Positions 30,950 through 42,887 of a DNA stretch of 64,000 nt are shown piece by piece. Numbering within the stretch: the stretch's first letter is position 1; every line of letters starts with the position of its first letter. The translations under genes and the position numbers were made by a program. The DNA comes from Vesta saturnalis (Eukaryota; Arthropoda; Insecta; Coleoptera; Lampyridae). Location: assembly GCA_036346205.1 (NCBI GenBank), contig JARFJB010000762.1, forward strand, positions 771,501-835,500. The letters are read 5' to 3'. Below the pieces are notes generated by a model, which was not told the DNA's origin, did not search any database, and saw only the letters and a list, made by a program, of their open reading frames with translations.

Positions 30950-31460
30950 ACGTTCATACGTACAAGTAACATCACAACAAGTGCCCCACAAACCATCAGT
31001 GGGGACTTCGCTAACAACGGCGGAGCAACAACGAAGCAGCAGCCTGATGAAATAAGCGACATCGACAATAGCCGTACCTCGTCGGTTATAATCGCAGCAA
31101 CGAAGTCGTCTATGTATGATCAAACAGGTGATAATTATTATAAAATAGTTCAAAACAAAAATAAAAACAAACGTAACAATTTTAAGGTACAAAACACTAA
31201 TAATACGCAGCAATAAATTGTAACAATTTAAATCCTTCTCCTAGAAAAAAATCATCTATTTGTATCGGGTCTCGCTGCACAAACAAATAGTAATGACCTT
31301 GTAACTTATCTAAAAAATAAAATACCTGATATAGGTCACATTAATTGCGAAAAAATGTCAACAAAAAATTCAGAAACAATTGCTTCGTTTAAATTAACTA
31401 CTAGTGCACATATGGTTGATTCACGTAATGAAACCAGACATTTGGCCAATTAATTCATTT
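30950..31460 (+). pseudogene. LINE #1 ORF1 fragment
   Basis: A low-complexity lead (GGATTKQQPDEISDIDNSRT near 31015-31075, then asparagine/lysine-rich) is followed by LFVSGLAAQTNSNDLVTYLK, INCEKMSTKNSETIASFKL at 31258-31400 and, after a shift, DIWPINSFFSEKN. The last part matches the conserved ORF1 C-terminus of insect Jockey/CR1-group LINEs, which ends with a SFKV...WP...F pattern. It sits directly upstream of the endonuclease, as expected for ORF1. Broken by at least one stop and one shift. Confidence 0.6.
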
Positions 31461-31499
31461 TTTTCAGAAAAAAATATCTCAGACTCAACCAACTTAAAC

Positions 31500-34480
31500 A
31501 AAAATATAACCAATTCGCTTTTATGTATTGTAATGTCCAATGTCTTCATAATAAAATGAATAGAATAGAATCGTATTTACTGGAAGGTGATTACGGTGTA
31601 TTATGTTTCAACGAACACTGGCTACGCGCCACGGAGTGTGATTTAATTAAGTTTAACAAATATAATATTGCATCTAACTTTTGCAGATCTAAACATATAA
31701 TGGAGGTACAATTATTTTATTAAATGAATCTCACTTAAGTTACTATATAAACGCTACGCATAAAAATTAATGCTTAATTGAATTGGATTATAAAATATGT
31801 GCAGTGGAGTCTACTTATTTCAATATAGTTATTGCTTGTGTATACCGCTCACCTAATGGTGACTTTAATACTTCCCTTGAAGTGTGTACTAAGTTATTCG
31901 ACTATATCATAAAAAGGAATAGTAAAGTAATCCTAGTAGGCGATTTTAACATAAACTTCTGGTCGAGCGAACAAAATTTTATTTCCTTTCATAACCTAAT
32001 ATTGTCTTATGGATTATCAGCCACTATTACTGAGAACACCAGGCAAAATAATTGTATCGATAATGTTATTTTATCTGAGTTATTAACTAATCATTTTATC
32101 TACTCATTGTTAGATGATTGTTTATCAGATCATGTTCCAATAAGTTTCAACGTGATATTGGACGTGGATAACCAAGCTTGTAGACAAGTATGCCTAAAAA
32201 TTTGTCGTTCTTTAACCACAGCAGGTATGCTAACTTTTTATAATTATATTCAAAATATTGATTTTGAAATAATAGTAAAGGCCAACATTGCTGAAAGCGC
32301 TTTTCAAACCTTTCACACACGTTTCCTGGAGGCTTATTACCACTCTTTTCAGGCAAAAGAGATTTGTAAGCACTAATATTAATTTAAACTGGTATAATAA
32401 CACACTCCGAACTATGCGTAATAATTTCAAATCTTTGCAAGGACAATATCGGGATTATCCTAGTACTGAATTAAAAAAGAAAATGAACCAAGTATAAAAA
32501 AAGCTACAAGTGGGCCATTAATAACACCAAAACATAAGCAAACGATACTTATATAAAAAATGCAAAAAATCGTTCTAAAGTATCATGGGAAGATATAAAG
32601 TCAAATGTAAAGGAATCGGTTAAAATAAATGATTCTACAATATCGGCAAACAGCTTTAACAGTTATTTCACGCAAATAGCACCTAAGCTAACAAAAAATA
32701 TAACAAATAGCTCTTGTACTTCAAATTCAAATTTTTTGCTTTCTTCCAGTATTGCTAATTTTAATTTCAGGGAAATAAGCTACATCGAAATGAGGGATAT
32801 AATAAGTAATCTAACGAAAAGTACCTCACGAGACATCTATGGTTTAATTTTAAATTGATAAACTTCGCCAAGGAGGTAATAGTAGTACCCCTGACAAACC
32901 TTATAAATAAGTGTATTCGTGAAAGTGTTTTTCCAACATGCCTAAAGGTTTCTTTAGTACTTTATAAAAAATGAATGAATTAAACAATTTTAGATCTATT
33001 TCAATCATACCCATATTTGGCAAAATCTTTGAAATCATAAGGAAAGAAATGGTCTGTTTCATGGAAACAAACAATTTGTTCAATATAAACCTGTACGGTT
33101 TTAGGTGTCCGGTCGATCCACATCAGATGCAACAACAAGTTTAGTAGATAACATTTTAAATACTTTTGAAAATGGTTGTTTTGCATTTTTTAAGACCTAA
33201 CTAAAGCATTTGATTATGTTCCTAAACATAATTTACTTAAAAAACTTTCTATGTATAAATTCAACCAGCCCGCTGTAAATCTAAGAGACTCATATCTGTC
33301 TAACCGCAAGCAAAGGGTCTTATATAATAATACTTATTCAGAAAGTTATAACATCAATATGGGTGTACCGCAGGGTTCAGTTATGGGCCCGGTATTGTTG
33401 TTAATTTACATAAATGATATTTTTAGCACAAACATCTCAGAAATGATACTTTATGCGGATGATACCACTCTATTCATTACTGATAACGATGAAATCAAGT
33501 TAAAATATCAATCGGATACGGCTTTAGCGAATGCAGCGGCGTGGTTTGGCAACATGATTTATGTTTAAAACGCATAAATTAAATTATACACTTAAGAAAA
33601 ATAATTTCCAAAAAAAGTGATAAAACGGTAAGTTTTTTGGACATTGAATTTGACCATAAGCTACTTTGGAATAATCAGTGTACAATGTTAGCTAACAAAC
33701 TAGCAAGAAATACCTTTGTTTTGCGAAAACTAACATAATCAGTATCTCAGTATCTCACGATACTCTTAAACTTGCGTATATGCCTTTAATTCAATGGCAC
33801 ATATCATACGGTATCATCGCTTGGGTAGGAGTAGTGGATGGATACATTTATTTAGATTACAAAGACGTATTTTGTGTAACCTAAACTACAGAACAGATTG
33901 TGGACAAGCATTTAAAGACCTAAATATTTTAACACTTCCTTGACTGTATATTTTACAAATTTTAACATACACAAAGAAAAATATTGTGTCTTTAGAAACT
34001 GGCACAAACAATCATAAGCACAATACTCGCTACAACTCTCTTTTACGACCTCCTCAGATAAGATTGACACGAAGTGAAAAGAGTTATAAATTTCTAGGAA
34101 TTCGTTTTTATAACCTGTTACCAGAGAATGTAAAAAAACTTCCGCTTAAAAAATTTAAAATCTCTGTAAAAAATTACTTTATAAATCAGGATTTCTATAA
34201 TTTTGATGAGTTTGCGTCCAAGAAGCACACTTTTTGATATATCATATATAATTGACCAAGAAATACAATTATGACATTCGAATACAATTATAAATGTCTT
34301 ACCAAATAGAATTCAAATTGCACTGCATATACATTTATTAAAGCGTATATATTTATTTAAATTATGTACTACTTCTATTACAATGTGAGACCTGTAATAT
34401 TTTAGATTCTGTTTTGACGTATGTAACATAACAATGTTTTACATTCATATTGTGATATAACATCAAATCTGTGATACCAT
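31500..34480 (+). pseudogene. LINE #1 ORF2: AP endonuclease + reverse transcriptase
   Basis: Plus strand. CNVQCLHNKMNRIESYL and LCFNEHWLR (31523-31640; N and E of the AP-endonuclease active site) are followed by VYRSPNGDF, ILVGDFNINFW (about 31930; Asp of GDFN) and LSDHVPISF (about 32120; DH). Reverse transcriptase follows in pieces: NNFRSISIIPIFGKIFE (about 32985), NMGVPQGSVMGPVLLLIYIN (about 33357) and ILYADDTTLFI with the YADD active site at 33452-33463. A C-terminal HNTRYNSLLRPPQIRL block ends at 34237. Many stops and frameshifts. The architecture fits the Jockey/CR1 group. The tail beyond 34240 is AT-rich 3' UTR without a clear poly-A. Confidence 0.85.
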
Positions 34481-34558
34481 GTGATGTGTATTTACATTTT
34501 TGTTATGAATAACATAAATTGTTATTTTATTATTTTTTTAACTTTCAACCTACATGTA

Positions 34559-36965
34559 CAGGCTGTCCTAAATTCGAGGGCAAGCATGGGGATCTCGCTT
34601 ATTATAAGAGATAGGATATAGGTTTAAATTCGGAACTTTTGCTAAATTCGATGCCGAGTAATAATCTGAAAAGAAATTTGAGCTAACTCGATCGGATTTA
34701 GTTTTATACTCAAAAAACTAAAAATTTCGAATTTTGTTTTTCGCGTTTGGCTACCTTATTATTAGGAATTTTCAAAATTCGATTAAACATTATTAAGGCA
34801 ACTTTTTACGCACAATACTAATACGGTATTAAAAATATTATGCGACGTTTTGTTTATTCTGAACCATCATCAGGTTTATTTTTTCTTATCGGGGCTAAGA
34901 CATATTTTTATGGCGTTGGATGAAGAATATTATGCTGACTTTAGCAGTATATAACACTTCATGGTTTGATCGACTGCGAACTAAAATACTCTTAAATTAA
35001 AAACTAAATATTACATTATCACGATACCCATGAATCAAACAAAACTCAGGAGTTGGCTTTTGTCATGTCATTTTCTAATTGTAAAAAGGGTAATAACTGC
35101 AAGATCCTTCGTGTTAGTGCTTTAAAATTTGCAAGTTTCTTTAGAATGTTTTCAAATTCAGAAAAACGAGACATGATAAGGATATTTTATAGCTGCAATA
35201 GAAATAGTGTCAGAGCAGAACAAAGATATTTAGAGGAATATCCGGAGAGGCAGCAACCAAACCAGAGATATTTTTAAATTTAGACCAAAATTTGCGAGAA
35301 TTTGGATGTTTTCAGAAACCTCGAAATGCATATGGTAGCAGACAAGACAGAGATGCCGAAGAAGAAATATTACATCAGGTACTATTTGTTAGTATTATAC
35401 TAATTATAAGAATTTCCCCTCACTTCACTGCTAATTTCAGCAGAAATTTTTTTTGGAGAGTTATGACTTTATGTTATCCATCTTAGGTTCAAGAAAATCC
35501 TTCAACATCTACCAGAGAAATAGAGCAAACTATTGAAGTGCCAAAAACGACAGTTTGGCGAGTGTTAAAGCAACACCGTTATAAACCATTTAAGTTACAC
35601 GTTAGTCAAACTCTTCGGCCTGGGGACGATATGAGACGGTTGGATTTTTGTAACCCACTTAATACCAAAATGCTGGAAAATCGCAACTTTCTCAATCAAA
35701 TAATTTGGACGGATGAGTGCAATTTTTCCACTAATGGAATGTTTAATCGTAATAACGAGCACTACTGGTCCGTTGAAAATCCACGAATTAACAGGCAAAT
35801 GCGAGGACAAGGCCACCAGTCCTTTAATGTGTGGGTTGGAATCTGGAAGGATAGGCTCCTTGGGCCAATTATTTACGAAGGTATCCTAACGTCTCAACGC
35901 AACCTCGCATTTCTAACAAACGAAATATCAAACCTTTTGGATGATGTTCCGCTAAACGAAAGATGGACTCTCTGGTGGCAAATGGACGGAGCTCCTCCTC
36001 ATAATGCTGCGATAATAAGTGAATATCTTAACGGCGAATTTGCTGATAAATGGATGGGAAATAGGGGACCACTTAGGTGGCCAGCAAGAAGTCCAGATTT
36101 AACCCCTTTAGATTACTTCCTCTAGGGCTATTTAAAAAATATGATTTATAAGACGCCACCGCAAAATATAGAAGAACTCCAGAATAGGGTTGTTAATGAA
36201 CTTCGTCAAATTCCCAGGCGAACCATTCAAAGAAGCGTAAGCAATTGTAGAAGAAGAATTCGTTACTGTATTCAAGAAGGAGGACACTTATTTATTATAA
36301 TAATTTTTGTTTGTTTGTCTGTGTAATTATTTATCGATAAATTTGCGTTGTCGCTATTATGACCGTGTTACATAGACCTACTTGTTTGAGTTATTTGTTA
36401 ATGTTTTTTTTTAAATTGTTTAACTGTTTTTATATTTTTTTGGATGTTCTAACGAGTTTAACAAATTAAATAAGTAGAACTACTGTAATTATTCCTTGCT
36501 GGATCCAAGAAGGCGGAATCTTGTTCTTCGTATTTTTCTCATTATTTTAGTTCGCAGTCGATCAAATCATAAAGTGTTATATATTTCTAAAATCAGCATA
36601 ACATATTCCATCCTACGACATAAAAATATATCTTAACCCCCATAAGAAAAAATAAACCTGATGATGGTTCAGAATAAACGAAACGTCACATAATATTTTT
36701 AATACCGTATTAGTATTGTGCGTAAAAAGGTGCCTTAATAACGTTTAATCGAATTTTGAATTTTGAAAGGTGGCCAAACGCGAAAAACGAAAATCGAAAT
36801 TTTTAGTTTTTTGAGCATAAAACCAAATCCATTCGAGTTAGCTCAAATTTCTTTTCAGATTATTACTTGGCATCGAATTTAGCAAAAGTGCCGAATTTAA
36901 ACCTATATCCTATCTCTTATAATAAGCGAGATCCCCATGCTTGCCCTCGAATTTGGGACAGCCGG
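34559..36965 (+). mobile_element. DD41D mariner with long inverted repeats, nearly intact
   Basis: 2407 bp between TA dinucleotides (34557-34558 and 36966-36967). Ends are CAGGCTGTCCTAAATTCGAGG and CCTCGAATTTGGGACAGCCGG. Inverted arms of roughly 400 bp include AGCATGGGGATCTCGCTTAT and GGATATAGGTTTAAATTCGG. The unique centre encodes an intron-containing transposase. Confidence 0.92.
35146..36324 (+). pseudogene. DD41D mariner transposase with one intron, lightly damaged
   Basis: Likely start MFSNSEKRDMIRIFYSCNRN at 35146. One frameshift occurs at about 35275-35290, then REFGCFQKPRNAYGSRQDRD. An intron at 35379-35486 (CATCAG|GTACTA...ATCTTAG|GTTCAA) is 108 nt, divisible by three, and carries an in-frame stop. 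The second exon reads STREIEQTIEVPKTTVWRVL (helix-turn-helix), catalytic block 1 IIWTDECNFS, VWVGIWKDRLLGP, block 2 WQMDGAPPHN and block 3 RSPDLTPLDYFL, with 41 residues between Asp 2 and Asp 3. A TAG follows YFL (36123-36125), then GYLKNMIYKTPPQNIEELQN to 36324. So one frameshift and one stop separate it from an open frame. Confidence 0.85.
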
Positions 36966-36967
36966 TA

Positions 36968-39608
36968 CATATGTAGGTATAGAAGGTTATGCAAGCGACT
37001 CTTTTTTCACTATCGCTAAATGGACTGATTAGCTCATTTTACAAGTTTTGGCAGTTTCATCAATATCGGCCATGATGTCTGGAGAGGGGGGAGGGGATTT
37101 TCATTAAATATTTGAAAGATATAAAAATACCCCATATATTTTTTAGTATTTTGCAAGAAAGTCCTGTAATGCACTAGCATTCACCTAGTTTTTTTACTTT
37201 TTCAAATTATTTTAGGTATTTACTTATTTATTTAACATACTGTGAGTGTTGACTTCATCTTTATGTGTTTCGTATTTTGTCCAAACTGTTAAAAAATATT
37301 GAAGCACGTTTATTTTACCCCCACCGTTATAGTCATCTTTTATAAATCTCCGTCACGTGATATTAATTAAACTTTTACGAAACGTTCGTGTTATCAGTGC
37401 AAATTAAGTTTCCACAAATTCCGCTACATTAATACGAAAAGTTGTAATGAGAGAAATTGATTTGTTTGTATTTTCATATTCTCTTACGGAAAAAAAGAAA
37501 ACTCCTCATTTAAAATTCTATTACTTTCACCTGATGGTTTCCATATGTTTAAAAGGTGTCAGGCTAAATTGGAAGATTCTCAAGTTTATTTTCATTACAT
37601 CCTATACAGAAATTATGTCGATTTCTAATTTATTTATATATTAGTACCTGAGTATCATCAAATACATGATGTTTCATTCGTAATCGTTATTTACAGTAAT
37701 TGTATTTGTTATGATGGTTGATAACTTATTATACATAATAAAGTAAACAATAGCAACATGCAAAACGCAAATTTGTACTCTTTTGTATAGTGTACTTATA
37801 GCTAATTTGTGTGACAACCTTGAAGTTATGTCAGATATGAGACCAAACACAAAAAGTGTGCATACGTCGTCTTTTTTATGTTCTACAAAATAAGTGATTA
37901 CATAATTTATTTACTTATTTAATGGTAAATTATTCTATTTTATACCAATCCTGCATTTAAAAATGTTTCTATGCTTTATTCTTTCACACGAACATTTGCG
38001 AAATCCATTTAAAAAAGTGTACAATAAATACGTATTATTTTTAGCGAATTCACACAAAAATAACGACGATTTGTGTCCGTCTGTCTATCCGTCCCTGTAA
38101 TTAATTCTTCCTAAACGGCTTTTCATGATACTCCTCCAGTTTTCTTAGAAAAAAGAACGATTGTGTAACGTTACTTCCCTATTAATTAATAATTAAAAAA
38201 AAATTCTTCCTTAGCCCTCGCGTTCGCCATATACTAAGGAATTTTGTAAAAAAAAGATCGATTCAAAAAATTTAGAAACGCCTTAACATGCGTGCAGTTA
38301 TGAGCACGAATAAAAAATTATTCAAGTACCTTTAAAAATTGTACTAATGGTTATTACGTTTGTTTCCGTTTAAACTGATAATTTTCAAGACCATATTTTG
38401 AAAAATACATTTTTTGATTCGCCATATTGTAAATGTTTATGTATAGACCGATTTCATTTGGAAAACCAATAATCATAATATTCTGAAAAAATTTTATGTT
38501 TTTATTTTATTGGGCGCCACCATTTGACTTCTCGATATTGAAAATCTTGGACCGCTCTTGTTGGTTGAGTGAAAACGTTGTCATATTTATTGGATACAAT
38601 TTTGTTTGCTACATTGAAAATCTTTACTAACAGACTGATTTCGTTGGGAAAAAATATAGTTATTGTGTGTATGTGTGTGGTCTATTTAAAGGAAGTTATT
38701 TTGTATAGACTACGTGAGCTTTACTATTTTGCCCAAAAAAAGATATATTGTTTCATTACACATTAAAATTTAGTTTCAGTTTGCTAATAAATTCATTTTG
38801 TTGAAAACGTAATGGTTTTAACCTTTAGCTTAGCAAATGGCGTACACTTTGTCTCCCTGGCGCAACAAATTAGGTGTATTTTAACCCTTTCGGTACTGAG
38901 GGGACCCCACGGGAACGCACAGGTCATTTAAGAAGCACTACTGGGCGTAAAAGTCATCCAAAGTTATATTAGCGACTGTTCCATCCGTGTTTCTAGGTAG
39001 CGCTATTTACCTAATAAATCCAGTTTGAGCAAGAATCAGGTGATGATTAGTTTTAACCTAAAATTTCTCGAGTGCGGTCGCATGCCGGTGTATTTTTTAT
39101 CCTGTTTTTTAGTTATCTAGTGCCAAATAATTTGAAATATGAACAGGTATGTTGTTTATATACCTAATGTTACTACTTATTATTTTTATGTATTATTTTT
39201 ACATTTCTGGTTTGTTCAAGAAATATTTTCCCAATAGTGTTTTATTTCTCTATTATTCAGGCGATTGGTCAAAAGTATGTTCAATTAATTGTTCAAAAAC
39301 ACTTTTAGAAATAAAACGTTTTAAAATATAAGCAATCTCTTGCACAGAAATTAATGTGACGGTGTAAATAATGTATAATGACAAATTTACACTGAATACA
39401 TGTGAACAACATGTCAATGCAAATAACGAACTTTTGAAATGTTACACCTGTTTATTTTTATCCACATCGTTTCACAACCATATGAACGTAGAACACACGA
39501 CGCCATTTTTATACATAAAAAGCAAATATTAACGAACGACTGACGTTTACTGACACGACTTGATGGATTTGTCGTACCATTATGACGGAGGTGGTACCTT
39601 TTCTTGAT
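36968..39608. other. AT-rich, no gene recognised
   Basis: About 2.6 kb without supported genes. Short open frames (37447-37644, 38569-38766, 39149-39331) are low-complexity and probably chance. TTTAACCCTTTCGGTACTG at about 38881 looks like a piggyBac-type tip next to a TTAA, but a partner end was not found. Confidence 0.4.
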
Positions 39609-40934
39609 ATGTCGTTTCCCCACCTATACTAACATAATTGCTATGCTCCTACCATAACCTTCAATAACTATTCTGATAAATGATAACATAACAGCCGGTC
39701 ATGCATAATTTCTGCTAGTAAATGTGATTATATTTGATGAGGTGCACTTTTTACCCCTTTGGGGCGAGGCGTCCCAGCCCCCCAAGGAGTGGTTTATTGT
39801 TTTAAAGAAAATCCTTACTATTCAACCAAATCTTTTGACCTCTGGCAATCCTGCAATATTAGTGGGACTTTAGTAATGGCTAAACGCTCATTGAATTTCG
39901 CTGTAGATTCAGACAGACAATTAGTACTTTAATGATTTATATAGCGATCTATTTATGTATCTGCAGCTTCAGAAGAAGATGATTTTGTTTAAATTATAGG
40001 AGATATTGGTGAGTTATTTACAACAAACGAGGTGTGAAATTTTGAGTTTGGCTTTATCCCAAATAATTTAGGGCACTGACAGCGACAAAGAACCACATCG
40101 ACAGAATGCTGTTAGGGTTCTCAGATGTTTGGAAACAAATTTGTGATGTGGCCAGCACATTCGAAGTTTTTATCTCTAATGCCACTCTACCAACCTGTAA
40201 TATGTCTTCTAATGTTGCCTATGCTATGGGTCGTTTCCTCACCTATACTAACAGAATTGCTATGCTCCTACCATAACCTTCAATAGCTATTCTGATAAAT
40301 GATAACATAACATCCGGTCATGCATAATTGCTGCTGATGGTAGTAAATGTGATTATATTTGATGAGGTACACTTTTTATCCCCTTTAGGGCGATGCGCCC
40401 CAGCTCCCCAAGGAGTGATTTATTGTTTTAAATAAAATCCTTACTATTCAACCAAATCTTTTGACCTCTAGCAATCCCGCAATATTAGTGGGACTTTAAT
40501 AATGGCTAAACGCTCATTGGATTTCACTGTAGATTCAGACAGAGAATTAGTACTTTAATGATTTATATAGTGATCTATTGATATATCTGTAGCTTCAGAA
40601 GAAGATGGTTTTGTTTAAATTATAGGAGATATTGGTGAATTATTCACAACAATGACTTGAACGAGGTGCGAAATTTTGAGTTTGGCCTTATCCCAAATCA
40701 TTTTGGCCACTGACACCGACAAAGAAACACATCGACAGAATGCTGTTAAGGTTCTCAGATGTTTGGAAACAAATTTGTGATGTGGCCAGCACATTCGAAG
40801 TTTTTATCTCTAATGCCACTCTACCAACCTGAAAACCGAAAATATTTACGAAAATTGACAAGCAAAAAGATGGATACCTGTTGACACAAACAAGACGTAT
40901 ACTGTAATATGTCTTCTAATGTTGCCTATGGTAT
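39609..40934. repeat. two-copy tandem duplication, unit ~620-710 bp
   Basis: Copy 1 (about 39609-40226) and copy 2 (about 40227-40934) share nearly all their sequence, e.g. ACTAACATAATTGCTATGCT, GAGTTTGGCTTTATCCC and CAACATCACAAATTTG (minus sense). Copy 2 has about 80 extra bases after CTACCAACCTG, ending before TAATATGTCTTCTAATGTTG, which copy 1 lacks. Each copy has a GC-rich hairpin-like patch (CCCCTTTGGGGCGAGGCG at 39757). No coding family was recognised. Confidence 0.85.
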
Positions 40935-41745
40935 GGGTCGAAACCAATAATATTTTCGTGGTATTAGAGCCCTTTATATTTTACACCTATATTTAACAAA
41001 TTCGGTAAAATCCTTTCTTATATGTTATTGGATAATAATTACTACTATAGTGGTGAGGGTTGGCTGCCTATTAGGAGTTTAGCAAGTCCCGACTGCTATA
41101 CAAATTAAATAGTCACTTTTGAAATTAGTGTATTACAATATTATATAGTGATTGTACGTTATGTTTGGCTCAAATAAAACAAATAATCAATTACCCTTTT
41201 TACGTTAACCCGCAAGAAACTATTTGTCAAAAAGGATCTTATGCGAAAACCTAAATAGAACGAGTGGGCCAGCACGAGTCCTATTTCCAAGTGCATCAAG
41301 CATGAGTGATAAACCACCACAAAAATGTTCTACAGAACATTGAGTACGCATCGTATTCGGAGGACTATTGTACAGAAAAATTCCGGATTTATTTAATAAA
41401 ATTTTCAAATTGTAAAGTAGATAGATACCTTTAATTTAACTAATCTTACTATTAATTAGTTTTCTATGTGATACCTGAAAAATATAATAAACTAAAGATC
41501 TTCATTTATTAAAAATGGTCACTGGAAGGGCTAGTCGAATATGCGCTGCAATTTGGTACTAATACAATATGCCTGGGGTGGCCAGGGGTGGATTGAGTAG
41601 GCCAGTGGTCATCACTTCCGGTCCCAAGATCGGGTAAAGCAGGAGGGTTGTGGCGTTAGTAATTTGCAAACTAACACACGTAAAAAACCCAATGGGAAAA
41701 GCTAATACAGCGAATAGCAGAATGAAAAACTCAAATTCATGTATA
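40935..41745. other. no gene recognised
   Basis: AT-rich sequence. A 62-codon minus frame at 41408-41220 lacks any recognisable motif. Confidence 0.4.
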
Positions 41746-42827
41746 CAGGGTGTCCTGAAAATAATGGGCCATACGTTAACTGGAGATTATTTACGTTAAA
41801 ATAAACCGATTTGACTAAATTTACCTTAGTCCAAAAGTTGATACTAACGGAGTTACAGGGTGTCAAAGTCGAAAAAATAAATCACATTTCCTTTAATATC
41901 TTTCGACTACTTTCAGCTAATTTCATGAATTTTCTTATACGGGGTTTTTTTGGGATAAGAAATTCAAATTTATTATCAATTTCGCTGTATCTTCTAGAGG
42001 AAGCCACCGGCGACGATTTTGAACCCTTTAAACCGTTACAACTTTTTTGTTCCACACTGTATGTTATTTTGGACTAGAAAAATCTCTTTCCCTGTCTTTT
42101 CCAGTTAAGAAAAGTATACCTTATTGAAGTCACTAGGGTCAACGGTTTCCGAGAAAAACGCATCTAAAAGTAATGATGTACGTCCATTTAGTGTTACTGG
42201 AAGTGTTATTTCTTCGTGTTTGTGGATAGCAGTCAAATACGTCAATAAACCAACTTTACTTTTAAAAATTATTATTAATTTTATTAAATACATAAATAAA
42301 AAGTTTATTTCTAGTAGGATTTGAACGTACGACCTGTACTTTGCTAGAGTATCACGCTAAGCATCTGCAAAAACTTATAATAACTTTACTTTTAGATAAT
42401 TTGTATGCATCATCACTTTTAGATGCGTTTTCCTCGGAAACCGTTGGCCCTAGCGACTTCAATAAGGTATACCTTTCTTAACTAGAACAGACAGGGAAAA
42501 ATATTTCTCTAGTCCAAAATAACATACAGTGCGAAACAAACAAGTTGTAACGGTTTAAAGGGTTCAAAATCGCCGCCGGTGGCGTGCTCTAAAAGATACA
42601 GCGAAATTGATAATAAATTTGAGTTTCTTATCCCAAAAATACCCCGTATAAGAAAATTCATGAAGTTAGCTGGAAGTAGACAGCAGATATTAAATGAAGT
42701 GTGATTAATTTTTTCGACTTTGACACCCTGTATCTCCGTTAGTATCAACTTTTGGACTAAGGTAAATAGTCAAATCGGCTTATTTTAACGTAAATAATCA
42801 CCAGTTAACGTATGGCCCATTCTTTTC

Positions 42828-42833
<6 letters not shown>
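41746..42833. mobile_element. non-autonomous mariner-type element with ~430-bp inverted repeats
   Basis: The left end CAGGGTGTCCTGAAAATAATG follows TA (41744-41745). The right end ...CATTCTTTTCAGGACA is cut by an (AT)n tract. The arms, 41746-42185 and 42405-42833, are inverted copies (shared GGCCATACGTTAACTGG, GGGTGTCAAAGTCG, CGGTTTCCGAGAAAAACGCATC with minor changes). The arms look open in places, but the same reading appears in both arms, so this is the repeat and not a gene. The spacer holds a tRNA-like segment (next entry). Confidence 0.85.
42313..42366 (-). pseudogene. tRNA-Ala(AGC)-like 3' half in the element spacer
   Basis: Minus strand: GCTTAGCGTG resembles a D-arm end. TACT-CTAGCAA-AGTA forms an anticodon arm with AGC. 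GTACG-TTCAAAT-CCTAC forms a T arm with one broken pair and includes the B box. The acceptor and most of the D arm are missing. Likely a SINE or tRNA fragment captured by the element. Confidence 0.4.

Positions 42834-42884
<51 letters not shown>
42834..42884. repeat. (AT)n microsatellite at an element end
   Basis: About 50 bp of AT dinucleotides replacing the right tip of the preceding element. Confidence 0.95.

Positions 42885-42887
<3 letters not shown>

Noticed and set aside
30878..31213. 111-codon minus-strand frame with a hydrophobic end
   Set aside because: Antisense to the LINE #1 ORF1 region, which has recognisable family motifs on the plus strand.
41811..42077. 88-codon frame and its near twin at 42748-42509
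   Set aside because: The two are the same sequence in the two inverted arms of one non-autonomous element.
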